64,000 nt of DNA from Paenirhizobium selenitireducens ATCC BAA-1503 (GCF_000518785.1 NZ_JAEG01000012.1:93197-157196); one strand, 5' to 3'; counted from the stretch's first letter, positions 8,573-18,375 are shown. Numbers and translations are program-made. Notes: a model not told the origin generated them from the sequence alone.

Positions 8573-9468
8573 TTCGCCGGCCTCCTCAGTTCCGAATAGA
8601 GATAGGGGATGAAGATCGCCGTCACGGTGACCAGCATCATGACCGCACTTGCGGCCGCCGTGCCGAGTTCGCTGCGCTGGAAGGCGAAGGAATACATGAA
8701 GGTCGCCGGCATGTCGGTCGCATAGCCCGGTCCACCGCCGGTCAGCGCCATGACCAGGTCGAAGCTCTTGATTGCCAGGTGCGCGAGAACCACGAAGGCG
8801 GAGAAGAAGACCGGCCTGACGATCGGCAGGATGATGCTCCAGTAGGTCCGGAACGGGCCTGCGCCGTCGATCGCCGCAGCCTTGATGATCTCGTCGTCGA
8901 CCGACCGCAGGCCGGCGAGAAACAGCGCCATGACATAGCCGGAGGATTGCCAGACGCCGGCTATGACGACGGTGTAGATCGCCATGTTCGGATCGACGAG
9001 CCAGTCGAAATTGAAATCGGGAAAGCCCCAGCCCTGGATGATCTTCTCGATGCCGAGCGTCGGGTTGAGGATCCATTTCCACGCGGTGCCTGTGACGATG
9101 AACGACAGCGCCATGGGGTAGAGATAGATGGTGCGGATCATGCCTTCGGCACGAATTCGCTGGTCGAGCAGGATCGCCAGGAACAGGCCGATCACCATGC
9201 AGCAGACCATGAACAGGCTAGTGAAGATGAACAGGTTCTCGATCGCGACGAACCAGCGTGGCGTGGTCCACAGCCGCTCGTACTGGGCGAGGCCGATCAG
9301 CGTGTAGTTTGGCATGACGCCGGATTTGGTGAAGGAGATGTAGACCGTCCAGGCGATGAAGCCGTAGACGAACACCAGGCTCGCGGCAAACATCGGTGAC
9401 ACGACGATCTGCGGCAGCCATCGCTCGAAAAAGCGATCGAGCGCGATTCGTCGGCTTTTGGTGTTCAT
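8569..9468 (-). CDS. Sugar ABC transporter permease (GtsB-like)
   Basis: A 299-residue CUT1 inner-membrane permease. After a short basic N-terminus (MNTKSRRIALDRFFERW) come about six membrane segments; the EAA loop is AAAIDGAGPFRTYWSIILP. ATG at 9468 has AGGAG eight bases upstream and was chosen over a 30-codon upstream extension. It overlaps the next permease by four bases. It follows the periplasmic binding-protein gene after 116 bases, a common arrangement that lets the binding protein be made in excess. Confidence 0.92.
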   Translation of the reverse strand: MNTKSRRIALDRFFERWLPQIVVSPMFAASLVFVYGFIAWTVYISFTKSGVMPNYTLIGLAQYERLWTTPRWFVAIENLFIFTSLFMVCCMVIGLFLAILLDQRIRAEGMIRTIYLYPMALSFIVTGTAWKWILNPTLGIEKIIQGWGFPDFNFDWLVDPNMAIYTVVIAGVWQSSGYVMALFLAGLRSVDDEIIKAAAIDGAGPFRTYWSIILPIVRPVFFSAFVVLAHLAIKSFDLVMALTGGGPGYATDMPATFMYSFAFQRSELGTAAASAVMMLVTVTAIFIPYLYSELRRPAK

Positions 9469-9584
9469 TTCACAACTCCTCCCGGCCTTGTCTTCATCCC
9501 CATTCGCGATTCTGCGCCGCGCCAAAGGGAACCACCGGAGTCCGGCTTGGCCGTACACCGGTGGTCATCGATCGAAGAAATGCC

Positions 9585-10832
9585 TTACTGGGCGCGCTTC
9601 ACCGCTTCACCCATCGCCTTGGCCGCGTCGGCCGAACTCATCTCCGAATTGAAGAAGTTGGTGACGACGTCGAGGAATTCGCCGCGCACGGTGCGCGGAA
9701 CCGCCATTTCATGGGCCATGGACGGAACGAAGGTGTTGTTCTTCACGGCTGCGGTCATGTCCTCGTAGGACTTGAGGGCGCAGCTATCGAACTTGTCCAG
9801 CTTGATGTCGGTGCGGGCAGGAATGGAGCCCTTGGCCAGGTTGAAGGTCTCCTGGAACTCTGGCGACATGATCAGGCTCGCGAGTACCTTCTGGCCTTCG
9901 ATCCGGTCATCGCCGGCAACCTTGAAGAAGGCGAAGCTGTCGGTGTTGAAGCTGTAGCCGTTGCCGGGGGTCGGGGCGCAGATGAAGTCCTTGCCCGGCA
10001 CCTTGCCTGCGGCCAGGAACTCACCCTTGGCCCAGTCGCCCATGATCTGGAAGCCGGCTTCGCCATTCATGACCATGGCGGTTGCGAGGTTCCAGTCACG
10101 GCCGGAAAAGCCCGGATCGACATAGCCGCGCAGCTTGCGCAACTGGTCGAAGACCTTGACCATGGTGTCGCCGGTCAGCGCTTCCTGGTCGAGTTCGATC
10201 AGCGCCTTGCGATAGAAGTCGGCTCCCATGCTCAGCACGATCGTTTCGAAGACTGTCGCGTCCTGCCAGGGCTGGCCGCCATGGGCGAGCGGGGTGATGC
10301 CCGCGGCCTTCAGCTTGTCCGCGACCGCGTTGAACTCGTCCCAGGTCTTCGGTACCTCGGCGCCGACCTTGGCGAGCACGGCGGGATTGATCCACATCCA
10401 GTCGATGCGGTGGACGTTCACCGGGGCGGCAACGTATTTGCCCTGGTATTTCATGATTTCAGCCAGGGACGGCGGCAGGACATCGTCCCATTTCTCCGCC
10501 TTGGCTACATCCTCGACATCGGCGAGGCCACCCTGATCGGCCCATTCCTGAATACCGGGGCCTTTCAGCTGCACGGCGGCCGGTGGGTTTCCGGCCATCA
10601 CGCGGGCGCGAAGCGCGGTCATCGCGGCATCGCCGCCGCCGCCGGCGATCGGCGAGTCTTCCCACTTGCCGCCCTGCTTCTCGAAGGCTTCCTTGAGCGT
10701 TCCGACGGCCTTCGCCTCGCCGCCCGAGGTCCACCAGTGAAGAACTTCCACGGTGCCGCCCGCATGGCCGGTCGCAGGAAGCATGAAGAGGGAAACGACG
10801 GTGGCAGTCAAAATGGATTTCAAGTTACGCAT
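9585..10832 (-). CDS. Sugar ABC transporter substrate-binding protein
   Basis: A 415-residue periplasmic binding protein. A Sec signal peptide is clear (MRNLKSILTATVVSLFML followed by PATGHA, cleavage after about residue 24). The mature start VEVLHWWTSGGEAKAV and the AGGGGDAAMTALR segment are typical of the GtsA-type glucose/mannose binders of CUT1 systems; the HWWTSGGE motif lies in the ligand cleft. ATG at 10832 has GGGAGG five bases upstream. It leads the operon with two permeases and an ATPase. Glucose is the likeliest ligand by family resemblance; another hexose is possible. Confidence 0.9.
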   Translation of the reverse strand: MRNLKSILTATVVSLFMLPATGHAGGTVEVLHWWTSGGEAKAVGTLKEAFEKQGGKWEDSPIAGGGGDAAMTALRARVMAGNPPAAVQLKGPGIQEWADQGGLADVEDVAKAEKWDDVLPPSLAEIMKYQGKYVAAPVNVHRIDWMWINPAVLAKVGAEVPKTWDEFNAVADKLKAAGITPLAHGGQPWQDATVFETIVLSMGADFYRKALIELDQEALTGDTMVKVFDQLRKLRGYVDPGFSGRDWNLATAMVMNGEAGFQIMGDWAKGEFLAAGKVPGKDFICAPTPGNGYSFNTDSFAFFKVAGDDRIEGQKVLASLIMSPEFQETFNLAKGSIPARTDIKLDKFDSCALKSYEDMTAAVKNNTFVPSMAHEMAVPRTVRGEFLDVVTNFFNSEMSSADAAKAMGEAVKRAQ

Positions 10833-11002
10833 GGCATCCTCCCGATTATTGCGGACGCAAGGGTCCGATTGCCGAATGGCATTTTGGAAAAGGCTACTTG
10901 TTCTGCGTAGAAACCCGCGGTCGCCAATATGCGCGCTTTGCGGGCATGCGAACGATATCACGATACGACGATATGGGCCGCATGTTTTGACACCGATCAA
11001 TC

Positions 11003-11026
11003 GGTGCGGGAGATTTCGCCCGCACC
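11003..11026 (-). terminator. Hairpin after PEP synthase gene
   Basis: An 8-bp inverted repeat (GGTGCGGG and CCCGCACC) around an 8-base loop lies about 20 bases beyond the ppsA stop. It overlaps a second palindrome, CACCGAT-CA-ATCGGTG (10991-11006). No clear T-run follows, so it could be a weak terminator or a regulatory site for the sugar transporter operon, whose leader begins near here. Confidence 0.4.
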
Positions 11027-11047
11027 GCTTCTGCTTGTCGCCGGCTG

Positions 11048-13444
11048 TCAGCCGCGGTCGGTCTTGGTCTTTTCGGCCTCTGCGACGATCTGTTTCACGG
11101 CGATGAAGCTGTCCGGGCTCACCGACATCGAGTCGATGCCGCATTCGACCAGGAATTCCGCAAATTCCGGATGGTCGCTGGGCGCCTGGCCGCAAAGGCC
11201 GATCTTGGCACCCGCCTTGTTGGCCTCGGATATCACCTTCTCGATCATCCATTTGACCGCCTCGTCCTGTTCGTCGAACAGATCGGCCAGTTCGCCGGAA
11301 TCGCGGTCGACGCCAAGGGTGAGCTGGGTGAGGTCGTTCGAGCCGATCGAGAAGCCGTCAAAACGGTCGGCAAACTTGGCCGCCAGGATGACGTTCGAGG
11401 GGATCTCGCACATCACATAAACCTGGAGGCCGTTCTCGCCGCGCCTCAGGCCGTTCTCTGCCATGACGCCGAGCACCTTGTCGGCTTCGCCGACCGAGCG
11501 GCAGAAGGGGATCATGACGATCACATTGGTGAACCCCATCTCGTCGCGCAGCCGCTTGATCGCCTGGCATTCGAGCGCAAAGCCATTGCGATAGCGAGGC
11601 GAGTAGTAGCGCGAGGCGCCGCGAAAGCCGATCATCGGGTTTTCTTCCGCCGGCTCGAATTCAGCGCCGCCGACGAGACCGGCATATTCATTGGTCTTGA
11701 AGTCGCTCATGCGCACGATGACCGGCTTTGGGTAGACGGCGGCAGCAAGTCTTCCCAGGCCCAGGGCAAGCTTGTCGACGAAATAGTCCGGCTTGTTGTC
11801 ATATCCAGCGGTCAGCGCGGCGATCTCGGCCTTGGCTTTCTCGTCCTTCAGCGTGTCGAAATGAACGAGCGCCATGGGATGGACGCGGATCGCGTTCGAT
11901 ACGACGAACTCCATGCGGGCAAGACCGATGCCATCGGCCGGCAGGCGCCACCAGCGGAAGGCCGAACCCGGATTGGCGAGGTTCAGCATGACCTTGGTCT
12001 TGGTTTCCGGCAGGTCGGTGACGTCGAGTTCCTCGACCGAAAAATCGGCGATATCCTGATAGATGAAGCCTTCGTCGCCCTCGGCACACGAGATGGTCAC
12101 GTCCTGACCGGTATGCAGGATTTCCGTGGCATTGCCGGTGCCGACGACGGCGGGCAGGCCGAGTTCGCGGCTGACGATCGCGGCATGCGAGGTGCGCCCG
12201 CCATGGTCGGTGACGATGGCTGCGGCGCGCTTCATGATAGGGACCCAGTCAGGGTCGGTGGTCTGGGTGACGAGAATGGAGCCGTCCACGAACTTCTCGA
12301 TGTCCTTGGCGGTTTCGATCAGGCAAACCTGACCGCTGGCGATCGCATCGCCGATCGACAGGCCCTTGGTGAGCAGCTTGCCCTTGTTGTGGATGGTGTA
12401 GGATTTGAAGATGCCGACATCACGCCGCGCCTGAACCGTTTCCGGGCGGGCCTGCACGATGTACATGTCGCCGGTATTGCCGTCGCGCGCCCACTCCATG
12501 TCCATCGGGCAGCCGTAATGCTGTTCGATGGTCGCCGCCCAGCGTGCAAGCTCGACGATTTCCGGGTCGCTCAGCACCCAGGCCGCGCGCTCGGCCTTGG
12601 AGGTGGGCACGTTGCGGGTCGGCTTGTCGCCGACCGCGTAGATCATCTTGATGTCCTTGGCGCCCTTCTTCTTCTCGATGATCGGCGAGAGCGCCTTGTT
12701 GTCGAGCAGCGGCTTGAAGACCTGATATTCATCCGGGTCCACGGTGCCCTGGACGACGTTTTCACCCAAGCCCCAGGCCGCATTGATCAGCACGACCTTG
12801 TCGAAACCGGTCTCTGTGTCGATCGAAAACATCACGCCCGAGCCGCCGATGTCGGAGCGCACCATCTGCTGCACGCCGATCGACAGCGCCACCTTCATGT
12901 GGTCGAAGCCCTTGGTCTTGCGATAGCTGATGGCACGGTCGGTGAAGAGCGAGGCATAGCAGCGGCGGCAGGCATCGATCAGTGCCGTCTCGCCCTTGAT
13001 GTTGAGGAAGGTTTCCTGCTGGCCGGCAAAGCTGGCATCCGGAAGATCCTCGGCCGTCGCGCTCGATCGTACCGCGACTTCAACTTCGTCCACGCCGGCC
13101 CGCTTCGACAACTCGCGATAGGCCGCACGGATCGCCGTTTCGATGTCTGCCGGCCAGTCGCCCTTGAGGAATATGTTGCGGATGGCCTCTCCGGTCTCGG
13201 CGAGCGTCGCCTTGCCGGCTTCCCATTGCGCGAGGAAGGAAGTCATCCGTTCCCTGAGCGCATTCGCTGCGACGTAGCTCCAATAGGCGTCGGAGGTGGT
13301 GGCGAAACCCGGGGGCACGCGAATGCCTCCGGCGGCCAGGGTCTGCACCATTTCGCCCAGCGAGGCGTTCTTGCCGCCGACGCGTGGGACGTCGTGGCGT
13401 CCCAGTGTTTCAAACCATGCGATGGACTGCTGCACTGTAGACAT
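11048..13444 (-). CDS. ppsA: Phosphoenolpyruvate synthase
   Basis: A 798-residue PEP synthase that makes PEP from pyruvate and ATP, giving AMP and phosphate, for gluconeogenesis. Domain order is an N-terminal ATP-grasp domain (VGGKNASLGEM at the start, EVAVRSSATAEDLPDASFAG near residue 125), the phosphohistidine swivel domain with catalytic His420 in GGRTSHAAIVSRELG, and a C-terminal PEP/pyruvate barrel ending with SIGSNDLTQLTLGVDRD and the acid/base Cys in IGLCGQ. Length and the His position agree with the E. coli enzyme. ATG at 13444 follows GGGAGGG at five bases; an upstream 32-codon extension was not used. Confidence 0.95.
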   Translation of the reverse strand: MSTVQQSIAWFETLGRHDVPRVGGKNASLGEMVQTLAAGGIRVPPGFATTSDAYWSYVAANALRERMTSFLAQWEAGKATLAETGEAIRNIFLKGDWPADIETAIRAAYRELSKRAGVDEVEVAVRSSATAEDLPDASFAGQQETFLNIKGETALIDACRRCYASLFTDRAISYRKTKGFDHMKVALSIGVQQMVRSDIGGSGVMFSIDTETGFDKVVLINAAWGLGENVVQGTVDPDEYQVFKPLLDNKALSPIIEKKKGAKDIKMIYAVGDKPTRNVPTSKAERAAWVLSDPEIVELARWAATIEQHYGCPMDMEWARDGNTGDMYIVQARPETVQARRDVGIFKSYTIHNKGKLLTKGLSIGDAIASGQVCLIETAKDIEKFVDGSILVTQTTDPDWVPIMKRAAAIVTDHGGRTSHAAIVSRELGLPAVVGTGNATEILHTGQDVTISCAEGDEGFIYQDIADFSVEELDVTDLPETKTKVMLNLANPGSAFRWWRLPADGIGLARMEFVVSNAIRVHPMALVHFDTLKDEKAKAEIAALTAGYDNKPDYFVDKLALGLGRLAAAVYPKPVIVRMSDFKTNEYAGLVGGAEFEPAEENPMIGFRGASRYYSPRYRNGFALECQAIKRLRDEMGFTNVIVMIPFCRSVGEADKVLGVMAENGLRRGENGLQVYVMCEIPSNVILAAKFADRFDGFSIGSNDLTQLTLGVDRDSGELADLFDEQDEAVKWMIEKVISEANKAGAKIGLCGQAPSDHPEFAEFLVECGIDSMSVSPDSFIAVKQIVAEAEKTKTDRG

Positions 13445-13676
13445 GGAAACCCTCCCGGATGGTGTTCTTGATGTCGTGTCGCTCGGAGCGATTGTAATGT
13501 TATCGAGAATAACCACCGCAATGTCACGGTGCTTTGACAATGATCAAAGAGCAGGGCGAATGCGGTCGCTGGCGCAACGTACGCGATGATTGAGCCTGCG
13601 TCCCCGCCGGGCTTCAATCAAATTCTGTTTTCAGCGGTATTCATTCCCATGTCTCATCAAAGGAACGGCATGATTC

Positions 13677-14094
13677 ATGCGGGTCGATTTTCTCGGCCTT
13701 GAGGCCTTTTTGCGCATTGCCGAGCGCGGCAGCTTTCACCGGGCCGCGGCCCATCTAAACCTGTCGCAGACGGCGCTCAGCCACCGGATCAAGAAGCGGG
13801 AGGACGATCTCGGCCTGAAGCTCCTGGCCCGCACGACACGTCAGGTGACCCTGACGCCGACCGGGGTGGAGTTGCTGCCGGATCGCCCTCGAAGCAAGCC
13901 GGTCGACCGATATCGTCGCCGTGCCGATCCGCAATCCTTCGGTCGTGCGGACGATCGGCATCATCACGCGGAAGGGCATTCCGCTAAGCCCGCCGGCCGA
14001 AGCGCTCTACGCGCTGGTGGTGCGCGAGTTTCGCCAGGAGAAGTCGGCCAAGGTCCCGCGCAAGATGGCAGGCCGAGAGCAATCGGGCACCTGA
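13677..14094 (+). pseudogene. LysR regulator remnant with internal deletion
   Basis: The first about 65 codons encode a normal LysR winged helix (FLGLEAFLRIAERGSFHRAA, NLSQTALSHRI, TLTPTGVELL). At about 13875-13885 the frame breaks. In the +1 frame the sequence continues as RIALEASRSTDIVAVPIRNP and VVRTIGIITRKG, and ends with ALYALVVREFRQEKSAK and a TGA at 14092-14094. Those segments are the C-terminal tail of the same LysR subfamily. About 170-190 residues of the effector-binding domain are missing, so the gene has lost its middle and its frame. A truncated DNA-binding peptide could still be made from the original frame, which stays open to 14141. Confidence 0.8.
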
Positions 14095-14328
14095 TTCCCA
14101 AGGGAGGGGCGGCGGGTCCGGTTCGGTCCGTATCGACCTGAGCCGTCGTCCGTTGGTGCATAAATCTCGTGTGCGATTGTCAACTTTTTCGAATGCTGCG
14201 CAGGTTATTACTTGTCAAAATAACTCAAGTTTAATATCGAAGAAGCATTCCAGCGCATTGCCAGGGGCTTCGCGCCGGATGGCGGCGTGCCGTGTCTCCA
14301 ATGCCTGTTGTCAGAAAAGGAACTCCCA

Positions 14329-15300
14329 GTGTTTCGTCGTCATTCGGGACCTTCCACCGCAAGTCTCGCCCTGGCAGTCTCTCTTGCCTTCGTCTCCAGT
14401 GCCGCATTCGCGCAGGAAACTTTGCCCACCACTGCCTCGCCGGTCACTGAGGCGACGACGACGGCCCTCGAAGCTGCCCCATCCGGCGCACCGGCCGTAG
14501 GTGACGCAGCAACTCCCATGTCAGTCGCAACAGAGGCGCTCGTCGGACTGCCCGAGGGCGCAGAGAACGCGCGCGTTGACCTGCCGCACAACCTCTCGCC
14601 GCTCGGCATGTTCCTGGCTGCCGATTGGGTGGTCAAAGGGGTGATGCTGTCCCTTGCCTTTGCGTCGCTCGCCACATGGACAGTCTGGCTCGCCAAGACG
14701 CTGCAGCTCGCCGGCGCCCGGATCCGCGCGACCCGCGGGCTGAAGGCGATCACGGAGGCCCACACGCTGGAGGCTGCCTCTGGCCGCATGGCGCGCCAAG
14801 GCGGTGTGGTCGTATCGATGCTGCGCAGTGCCAGCGCGGAAATCCGTCTGTCGGACGCCGCCATCGCCCATGTTGGTGGCGAAGGTGTGAAGGAACGCGT
14901 CGCCTCGGCCCTCGCCCGCATCGAGGTTCGTGCCGGCCGCCAGATTGCCAAGGGAACCGGTATGCTCGCGACGATCGGTTCGACAGCGCCTTTCGTCGGG
15001 CTGTTCGGCACGGTCTGGGGCATCATGAACGCCTTCATCGGCATTTCGGAGTCCCAGACGACCAACCTTGCCGTCGTCGCGCCCGGCATCGCCGAAGCGC
15101 TGCTCGCCACTGCCATCGGCCTGGTTGCCGCCATCCCGGCGGTCATCATCTACAATGTCTTTGCCCGCTCGGTCACCGGCTACCGGCAATTGCTTGGGGA
15201 TGCGGCCGCGGGGATCGAACGGCTGGTCAGTCGCGATCTCGACTATCGGAGGGTGCCGAATGGCGTGCTGGCCACGTCCTTGCCGCTGGCTGCGGAGTAA
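14329..15300 (+). CDS. exbB: TonB-system proton channel ExbB
   Basis: A 323-residue ExbB that forms the inner-membrane proton channel with ExbD and energises TonB. It has a signal peptide ([16 protein letters not shown] then QE), a long Ala/Thr/Pro-rich periplasmic linker, and three membrane segments. The conserved regions are [23 protein letters not shown] and [21 protein letters not shown]; the pore helices lie there. I chose GTG at 14329 because AAAGG lies eight to nine bases upstream and it begins directly at the signal peptide. The long N-terminal extension is common in rhizobial ExbB. Operon with exbD and tonB; iron or cobalamin uptake is the likely purpose. Confidence 0.93.
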   Translation: MFRRHSGPSTASLALAVSLAFVSSAAFAQETLPTTASPVTEATTTALEAAPSGAPAVGDAATPMSVATEALVGLPEGAENARVDLPHNLSPLGMFLAADWVVKGVMLSLAFASLATWTVWLAKTLQLAGARIRATRGLKAITEAHTLEAASGRMARQGGVVVSMLRSASAEIRLSDAAIAHVGGEGVKERVASALARIEVRAGRQIAKGTGMLATIGSTAPFVGLFGTVWGIMNAFIGISESQTTNLAVVAPGIAEALLATAIGLVAAIPAVIIYNVFARSVTGYRQLLGDAAAGIERLVSRDLDYRRVPNGVLATSLPLAAE

Positions 15301-15305
15301 CGGAC

Positions 15306-15782
15306 ATGGCCGGCGGCATACGGGAAAATCACTCCGGCGACGATCTCGCGGAAAATCATGAGATCAATGTCACGCCCTTCATCGATGTCATTCTGGTGCT
15401 GCTGATCATCTTCATGGTGGCAGCGCCGCTCGCGACCGTTGATGTCAGTGTCGATCTTCCGGCTTCGACAGCGAAGCCCACGGAGCGTCCAGACGAGCCA
15501 GTCTATGTCACCCTGAAGGAGGACATGAGCCTTTCGCTCGGCAACGAGACTGCGGCCCGCGAGACGCTCGGTTCGGATCTCGATCGGCTGACCGAGGGCA
15601 ACAAGGAGGCCCGGATCTTCCTGCGCGCCGACAAGGCCGTGGACTATGGCGCCTTCATGGAGGTGATCAACCTGCTGCGGGATGCCGGCTATCTGAAGAT
15701 TGCGCTGGTGGGGCTCGAGGCCCTGCCTTCCGCGCAGGTTTCGACCCAGCCGGCGGAGTCCGGGACCGGGGTGCGGCCGTGA
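15306..15782 (+). CDS. exbD: TonB-system protein ExbD
   Basis: A 158-residue ExbD. A short cytoplasmic N-terminus leads into one membrane helix (VTPFIDVILVLLIIFMVAAP); the Asp of PFIDVIL is the protonatable residue of the channel. The periplasmic domain (residues about 45-145) has the ExbD/TolR fold, including IFLRADKAVDYGAFMEVIN. It begins five bases after exbB and its stop overlaps the GTG of tonB (GTGA). TolR was considered, but the tonB neighbour decides for ExbD. Confidence 0.93.
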   Translation: MAGGIRENHSGDDLAENHEINVTPFIDVILVLLIIFMVAAPLATVDVSVDLPASTAKPTERPDEPVYVTLKEDMSLSLGNETAARETLGSDLDRLTEGNKEARIFLRADKAVDYGAFMEVINLLRDAGYLKIALVGLEALPSAQVSTQPAESGTGVRP

Positions 15783-16726
15783 GTCGGGTCCCGCTGCAAC
15801 GTTCCCCGGGCCGGGCGTTCGGCGAGCTGCTGTTGTGGACGACTGCGGCTCTCTGCGTCGCAGCTGTCCATGCCGGGGCTGTGGCGCTGCTGATGCAGGA
15901 GCCGGACATGGTGGCCGAGGACGCCGCCCCTCCGGCGGTGATCATGATCGAACTTGCCCCTGAACCGGTTGCCGAGGTGACGCAGGAGGAGCAGATCGTC
16001 CCCGATCAGGTCGATGCCGAGGAGATCAAGACGGCCTCGCACGAGCCGGCGCCCGAGCCTGCCGAGGAACCTCTGCCCGAACCCATGCCGCAGCCCATCC
16101 CCGAACCGCCCGTCGAGGAGGTGGTCGAAAAGGTGCCGGAGCCCGTCATCGAACCGCCCCCGATGGTTCCCGAACCCTTGCCGGAGCCGGTCGAGGAGAT
16201 CAACCCGATCGAGCAAATGGTGATGGCGCAGCTGGAGAACGTGGCGGTTCCGATCCCCGTTGGGCGGCCACCGCCGCCCAAACCGGTCAAGGAAAAGTCG
16301 AAGAAGGCGCCGGAAAAGAAGAGGGCGGAGAAGCCCAGGACGCCACCTCCGCCGGCATCCCAAGCCGCGCGCAAGGCCAAGGTCGAGGTCGCCCAGTCCG
16401 ACCGCACGGCGGCGAAGGTGACAAGCACCGGCGGTGGACGCAATGTCAGTCCCGCCAAATGGCAGTCGCGTCTGATGTCGCATCTGGAGCGCCGCAAGCG
16501 CTATCCGTCCGAGGCGCGCAGCAATCGCGAGGAAGGCATCGTCTACGTGCGGTTCCGCATCGACGACGGTGGCAATGTGCTTTCGGTGTCGCTGTCGCGC
16601 TCGTCAGGTCATTCGAGCCTCGATCAGGCGGTGCTGGACATGGTGCGCCGGGCTTCTCCCGTTCCGGCCCCGCCGCCGGGTGTCAGCAAGACAATCACCG
16701 CGCCGGTGCGCTTCAACATTCGCTAG
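15779..16726 (+). CDS. tonB: Energy transducer TonB
   Basis: A 315-residue TonB. One N-terminal membrane anchor (LLLWTTAALCVAAVHAGAVA) is followed by a long Pro/Glu-rich periplasmic spacer (residues about 45-150, with many EP and PEP repeats), a Lys/Pro stretch, and the C-terminal TonB domain (residues about 225-315, RLMSHLERRKRYPSEA and GIVYVRFRIDDGG). It transmits proton-motive force to outer-membrane receptors. The start is GTG, overlapping the exbD stop. No TonB-dependent receptor lies in the window. It converges on the kinase fusion gene with only three bases between stops. Confidence 0.93.
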   Translation: MSRVPLQRSPGRAFGELLLWTTAALCVAAVHAGAVALLMQEPDMVAEDAAPPAVIMIELAPEPVAEVTQEEQIVPDQVDAEEIKTASHEPAPEPAEEPLPEPMPQPIPEPPVEEVVEKVPEPVIEPPPMVPEPLPEPVEEINPIEQMVMAQLENVAVPIPVGRPPPPKPVKEKSKKAPEKKRAEKPRTPPPPASQAARKAKVEVAQSDRTAAKVTSTGGGRNVSPAKWQSRLMSHLERRKRYPSEARSNREEGIVYVRFRIDDGGNVLSVSLSRSSGHSSLDQAVLDMVRRASPVPAPPPGVSKTITAPVRFNIR

Positions 16727-16729
16727 CGT

Positions 16730-18250
16730 CTAGGTGAGGTGTGATTCGATTGCCGCCAGCACCGTCTCGATCGGGCCGGCGCTATCGATGCGGCTCCAGC
16801 GCATCGGTCCCAAATCTTTGGCCAGCTGCGCTTGCAGTACGTCGACCGTCGCGTCGGACTGGCCTTGCGGTCTCGACCGGACCCTTGCCATCAACAGTGA
16901 AGAATCGGCCTCCAGCCAGATGCCGGTGAACGGCACGCCAAGTTCTTCGGCGAGCGACTGGATCGTGTCGCGATCTTCCGGACGGTCAAAGACCGCATCG
17001 ACGAGCACGGCTCCCCCACCGGAGAGGATGAGGCGCGCGCGATCCGCGAGTTCCTTGTAGACCTTGCGGGAGATCTCCGGGCGATAGGCCTCAAGCGGCA
17101 GGCGCTCATCGGGAGCCACGCCGAACATAGCCTTGCGGATACGGTCGCTTTCCAGGATGCGGGCTCCCGGCGGTCCTGCCAGCCGCGGCGCGAGCGCATC
17201 GGCAAGCGTGGACTTGCCGGAACCGCTCAAGCCGCCGATGGCCACGAGCCGTGGCGCGCTTGGAAACAGCAGCGATGCGGCGAATTCGAAATAGGCCTTG
17301 GCGCTCTGGGCCAAAGGACCCTCCGCATCAGCGCCTTCCTCGATCTGCGTGCCGGTCACGTGGGCCCGCACGGCTGCCCGAACCGCCATGAAAAAGGGCA
17401 GGAGGACAAAGCCGTCGTCGTCCCGGCTGATGTCGAGATAGCGATTGGCCACCACATTGGCGAAATCGGCGAAACCGCGTTGCCAGAGATCCATCAGCAG
17501 GAAGGCGAGGTCATAGAGCACGTCGACCGTTGCGATCTGGTCGTTGAAGTCGATGCAGTCGAACATGCGGGGCCCGGCCGGGCCCATGAACAGGTTTCTC
17601 AGGTGCAGGTCGCCGTGGCAGAGCCGAACCTTGTCCTCGGTTTCCCGCCGATCCATCAAGGCGACGTGGTCGGCCCAGGAGCGTCGGAACGCATCGGTCA
17701 GATGTCGGACGGAATCCTCTGCAAACACATGGCTGGTCGCGAAACCCGCTTCGTTGATGCCGAGCACGCCAGCCATGTTGGCCGAGCCGCTGCCGGCGTG
17801 AACAACCGGGGCGGAGGTGTGGACCGCTGCGATCATGGCCGCAGTCTGGCGCATCAGGGGCGCATTCAACCTGCCTTCCGTTGCCATGCGGTCGAACAGG
17901 TCGTGCTGGGCAAACCGGTTCATCTCGACGACCACGTCCACCGCCTCGCCCGTGCCGTCGAAGGCCAATCGCCCGTCCGCCTCGCGGGTGATGCGGCGGA
18001 TGCCGAGATAGAGGTCGGGTGTGGCGCGGCTGTTGAGCTCGACCTCGCGCCGGCAGAAGTGCAGGCGCAGATCATAGGTCGAGAAATCGACATAGGGCAG
18101 TTTGACCGCACGCTTGAGCTTGTAGGCGCGGCCATCGATCAGGAAGACCAGCGAGATGTGGGTTTCGATGATCTTCACCGCGCCCGTTTCGCCGTAGGTC
18201 TCCGGGGCGCTCAGAAAGGCGATCGCCGCCGACTGATCGTGAATGTCCAT
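16730..18250 (-). CDS. APH-like / P-loop kinase fusion protein
   Basis: A 506-residue two-domain protein. Residues about 1-320 resemble an aminoglycoside/choline-type phosphotransferase, with a CHGDLHLRNLF catalytic loop and DCIDFND metal-binding motif. Residues about 335-506 form a P-loop kinase with Walker A GGLSGSGKST (Lys346) and a downstream R-rich lid (MARVRSRP). This architecture is a widespread but poorly characterised bacterial family, often labelled bifunctional APH/ATP-binding protein. The substrate of either domain is unknown; zeta-toxin-like or gluconate-kinase-like P-loops are the nearest folds. No partner gene is obvious. Confidence 0.82.
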   Translation of the reverse strand: MDIHDQSAAIAFLSAPETYGETGAVKIIETHISLVFLIDGRAYKLKRAVKLPYVDFSTYDLRLHFCRREVELNSRATPDLYLGIRRITREADGRLAFDGTGEAVDVVVEMNRFAQHDLFDRMATEGRLNAPLMRQTAAMIAAVHTSAPVVHAGSGSANMAGVLGINEAGFATSHVFAEDSVRHLTDAFRRSWADHVALMDRRETEDKVRLCHGDLHLRNLFMGPAGPRMFDCIDFNDQIATVDVLYDLAFLLMDLWQRGFADFANVVANRYLDISRDDDGFVLLPFFMAVRAAVRAHVTGTQIEEGADAEGPLAQSAKAYFEFAASLLFPSAPRLVAIGGLSGSGKSTLADALAPRLAGPPGARILESDRIRKAMFGVAPDERLPLEAYRPEISRKVYKELADRARLILSGGGAVLVDAVFDRPEDRDTIQSLAEELGVPFTGIWLEADSSLLMARVRSRPQGQSDATVDVLQAQLAKDLGPMRWSRIDSAGPIETVLAAIESHLT

Positions 18251-18375
18251 TCGCTCGCCTCGAAATGCCGCCAGATCACACGCGGCACCTTGGCCGATTC
18301 CGCAAGCGAAGGCCAGTGCGACCCGTCAAACCTTGGTCTGAGGCGCTTGAAATTTCATGCAAAATTCAAAAAGGA

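Noticed and set aside
7679..9082. Possible fused double permease because the frame stays open upstream
   Set aside because: The upstream part is out of frame with the first permease, which has its own start, EAA loop and an ATGA junction at 8569-8572.
11171..13471. 766-codon plus-strand open frame over ppsA
   Set aside because: Antisense shadow; the minus-strand frame has the full PEP synthase motif set.
14095..14328. Iron-responsive (RirA or Irr) box upstream of exbB
   Set aside because: Looked for TGATAAT-like and TTTAGAA-N-TTCTAAA-like motifs; only weak partial matches, not supportable.
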